Shown here: piece by piece, positions 52,894 through 53,858 of the stretch
Position numbering within the stretch: the stretch's first letter is position 1
Layout: each line of letters starts with the position of its first letter
Assembly: GCF_003574035.1 (NCBI RefSeq)
Contig: NZ_QWKY01000019.1
Location: forward strand, 1-53,858
DNA from: Meiothermus hypogaeus
Lineage (GTDB): Bacteria > Deinococcota > Deinococci > Deinococcales > Thermaceae
Direction: 5' to 3'
DNA: 53,858 nucleotides
Notes under the pieces: generated by a model
Database searches by the model: none
What the model saw: the letters and a program-made list of their open reading frames with translations, nothing else
Told to the model about the DNA's origin: nothing
Made by a program: the position numbers and the translations under genes

Positions 52894-53502
52894 ATGCAAA
52901 CCAGCATCCTAGACACCCTAACCTTCGATCCTGGCGAGATCATTCTCTATCCCGGAGTGCCCAGCCCCAAGGATCAGCTCTACCGGGTTCGGGAGGGTCT
53001 GGTAAGGCTCCAGAGCGTAGACGACGAGGGCAATGCCCTGACTCTACGTTTTGTACGTCCTGGTGAGTATTTCGGCGAAGAGGTCATTTCCGCCGCCGAG
53101 CGCACCTACTTTGCCGAGGCGGTCACCGAAACCAAGGTGGATGCCCTGGCCCCAGCCCAGCTATCCGCCCAGGAAATGGCCAGCCTGGTGCAAGGCCTAG
53201 TCAAGGCCCTGGCCCAGACTTACCAGACTATCCAGCGCATCTCCGGACAGCGCCTCAAGAACCGTATTGCCGCCACTCTACTCGACCTCTCCCGCACCCC
53301 CGTGGCCTACACCGAGAAGAACGGGCGGGTGGGGGTTAAGGCCACCCACGACGAGATCGCCTCGGCAGTGGGCTCGGTTCGCGAGACCGTCACCAAGGTG
53401 ATCGGCGAACTCACCCGCGAGGGTTACATCCGCTCCGGCTACGGCAAGCTGGTGCTGGAAAACCCTGGTGGCCTGGAACGCCTCTCCAAGGAAGCCGCCT
53501 AA
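52894..53502 (+). CDS. sdrP: SdrP-like CRP/FNR family transcription activator
   Basis: 202 residues, the same length as Thermus thermophilus SdrP. From memory it shares with SdrP VSFKAGDVILYPGVP-like FDPGEIILYPGVP, YRVREGLVRLQSVDDEGNAL, RFVRPGEYFGEE and the C-terminal KATHDEIASAVGSVRETVTKVIGEL (winged helix, about 140-195). SdrP activates stationary-phase and oxidative-stress genes without needing cAMP. ATG 52894 is set by GAGGAG upstream and by family length; earlier in-frame starts at 52873/52876 would lie at or before the transcription start. It is followed by a strong terminator. Confidence 0.9.
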   Translation: MQTSILDTLTFDPGEIILYPGVPSPKDQLYRVREGLVRLQSVDDEGNALTLRFVRPGEYFGEEVISAAERTYFAEAVTETKVDALAPAQLSAQEMASLVQGLVKALAQTYQTIQRISGQRLKNRIAATLLDLSRTPVAYTEKNGRVGVKATHDEIASAVGSVRETVTKVIGELTREGYIRSGYGKLVLENPGGLERLSKEAA

Positions 53503-53519
53503 ATCAACCTGTCACACTC

Positions 53520-53556
53520 AAACAATAAACCTCTGCGTTGCGGAGGTTTATTGTTT
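53520..53556 (+). terminator. Intrinsic terminator after sdrP
   Basis: A-AACAATAAACCTC (53520-53533) pairs with GAGGTTTATTGTT-T (53543-53556), a perfect 14-bp stem with a 9-nt loop and T-rich 3' side. It lies 17 bp after the sdrP stop. Confidence 0.85.
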
Positions 53557-53661
53557 GGCCCCATCGAAATAGGAAAAAAGCATTCCTCTGGAACTAGACT
53601 TCGGATTACCCGGAGGTCTCCATCCAGCGAAAATCGGGGGCCTGTACCTGGCAAAAGACTG

Positions 53662-53683
53662 CTCCCCCTGCGTACAGGGGGAG
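53662..53683. repeat. GC-rich dispersed hairpin
   Basis: CTCCCCCTG (53662-53670), loop CGTA, CAGGGGGAG (53675-53683): a perfect 9-bp stem. It is related to the repeat in the gap-pgk spacer, including the following GGTTTGGAAGG string. Confidence 0.6.
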
Positions 53684-53770
53684 GTTTGGAAGGAGCTTTG
53701 GTTGGCTCAAGCCAAACAATCTTTGCAGTTTATAAGAACTCCCCCTAGGTTTTTCCCTTAAGATGAGGAC

Positions 53771-53858
53771 ATGCACCTGGCCAAACACCAACGCCGCCCC
53801 CGGCTGGAGCTCAAGCTGCGGCACCACCCGGACAACCTGCACGCCCTCTACCGGGAAA
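53771..53858 (+). CDS. Start of an unidentified gene, cut by window end
   Basis: Only 29 codons are visible: a basic N terminus (MHLAKHQRRPRLELKLRHH ...) that runs off the window. TAAGAT lies 6 nt before the ATG, and GAGG is part of the same stretch. Too little is present to name it. Confidence 0.5.
   Translation, partial: MHLAKHQRRPRLELKLRHHPDNLHALYRE

Overview
The window is a contiguous piece of a GC-rich bacterial chromosome that looks like a member of the Thermales, most likely Meiothermus or a close relative. Recalled protein similarity, not a search, supports this: a class III polyphosphate kinase 2 very like the characterised Meiothermus ruber enzyme but not identical to it, an SdrP-type CRP/FNR regulator of exactly the Thermus length (202 aa), and a DdrO/IrrE pair of the Deinococcus type. 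Many genes have a -10-like TANNNT box 5-8 nt before the start codon and no Shine-Dalgarno sequence, which suggests leaderless transcripts as in Deinococcus. I saw no tRNA, rRNA, CRISPR array or intact transposase gene.

Layout. 1-6.5 kb: end of a prepilin peptidase gene, a broken plsY-like gene with a MITE inside it, an orphan sugar-type solute-binding protein, gap-pgk, a GNAT and a nitroreductase. 6.6-8 kb: VOC/PhnB-like proteins. 8-10.6 kb: the DNA-damage control locus (two small leftward genes, ddrO, an effector-binding-domain protein and irrE). 10.7-13.1 kb: Nudix, SDR and folE2 with a long structured leader. 13.1-17.3 kb: an IS200/IS605-type relic, sufU, an ABC exporter, a MITE and sufS. 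17.7-22.1 kb: a methyltransferase-like protein with a degenerate SAM motif, a 622-aa protein of unknown function and a secreted protein. 23-27.6 kb: methylglyoxal synthase and a polyol/sugar oxidoreductase group (TIM-barrel isomerase, two Gfo/Idh/MocA proteins, ThuA). 27.7-37.3 kb: TPR protein, ftsH, a ModE-like regulator, DinB-like protein, a Pat-like protein with a shortened ATP-grasp domain, a methylase and ppk2. 37.5-39.9 kb: DUF1800-DUF1501 export pair. 40-47.5 kb: gyrA, moaB, mutS, mutL. 47.8-53.9 kb: sulfite oxidase, cytochrome c, MOSC, ornithine-cyclodeaminase family, cutA, corA-like, sdrP and the start of an unidentified gene.

The most interesting system is a putative IrrE/DdrO radiation and desiccation response. 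The ddrO-like repressor keeps the Leu106-Arg107 pair at the position where Deinococcus DdrO is cut. The control region holds three 17-bp palindromes of the RDRM type (TTAYG-N7-CRTAA), and an irrE-like metallopeptidase lies 600 bp downstream. A fourth, perfect palindrome sits exactly on the -35 box of gyrA 31 kb away. A 98-aa unknown gene is divergent from ddrO and directly next to the best operator, which makes it a candidate new damage-induced gene.

A second theme is a family of six small palindromic elements (111-233 bp) with TACC(A/G)GATTC ends. Several copies show 3-bp TNA target duplications, and the arms of one internal hairpin covary between copies. One copy splits the plsY-like gene, and removing it with one TGA repeat restores the reading frame across a conserved motif. 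Other features of note are a pseudoknot-capable leader before folE2, a terminator-like hairpin directly behind the gyrA promoter, and a strong orphan promoter behind the ModE-like gene.
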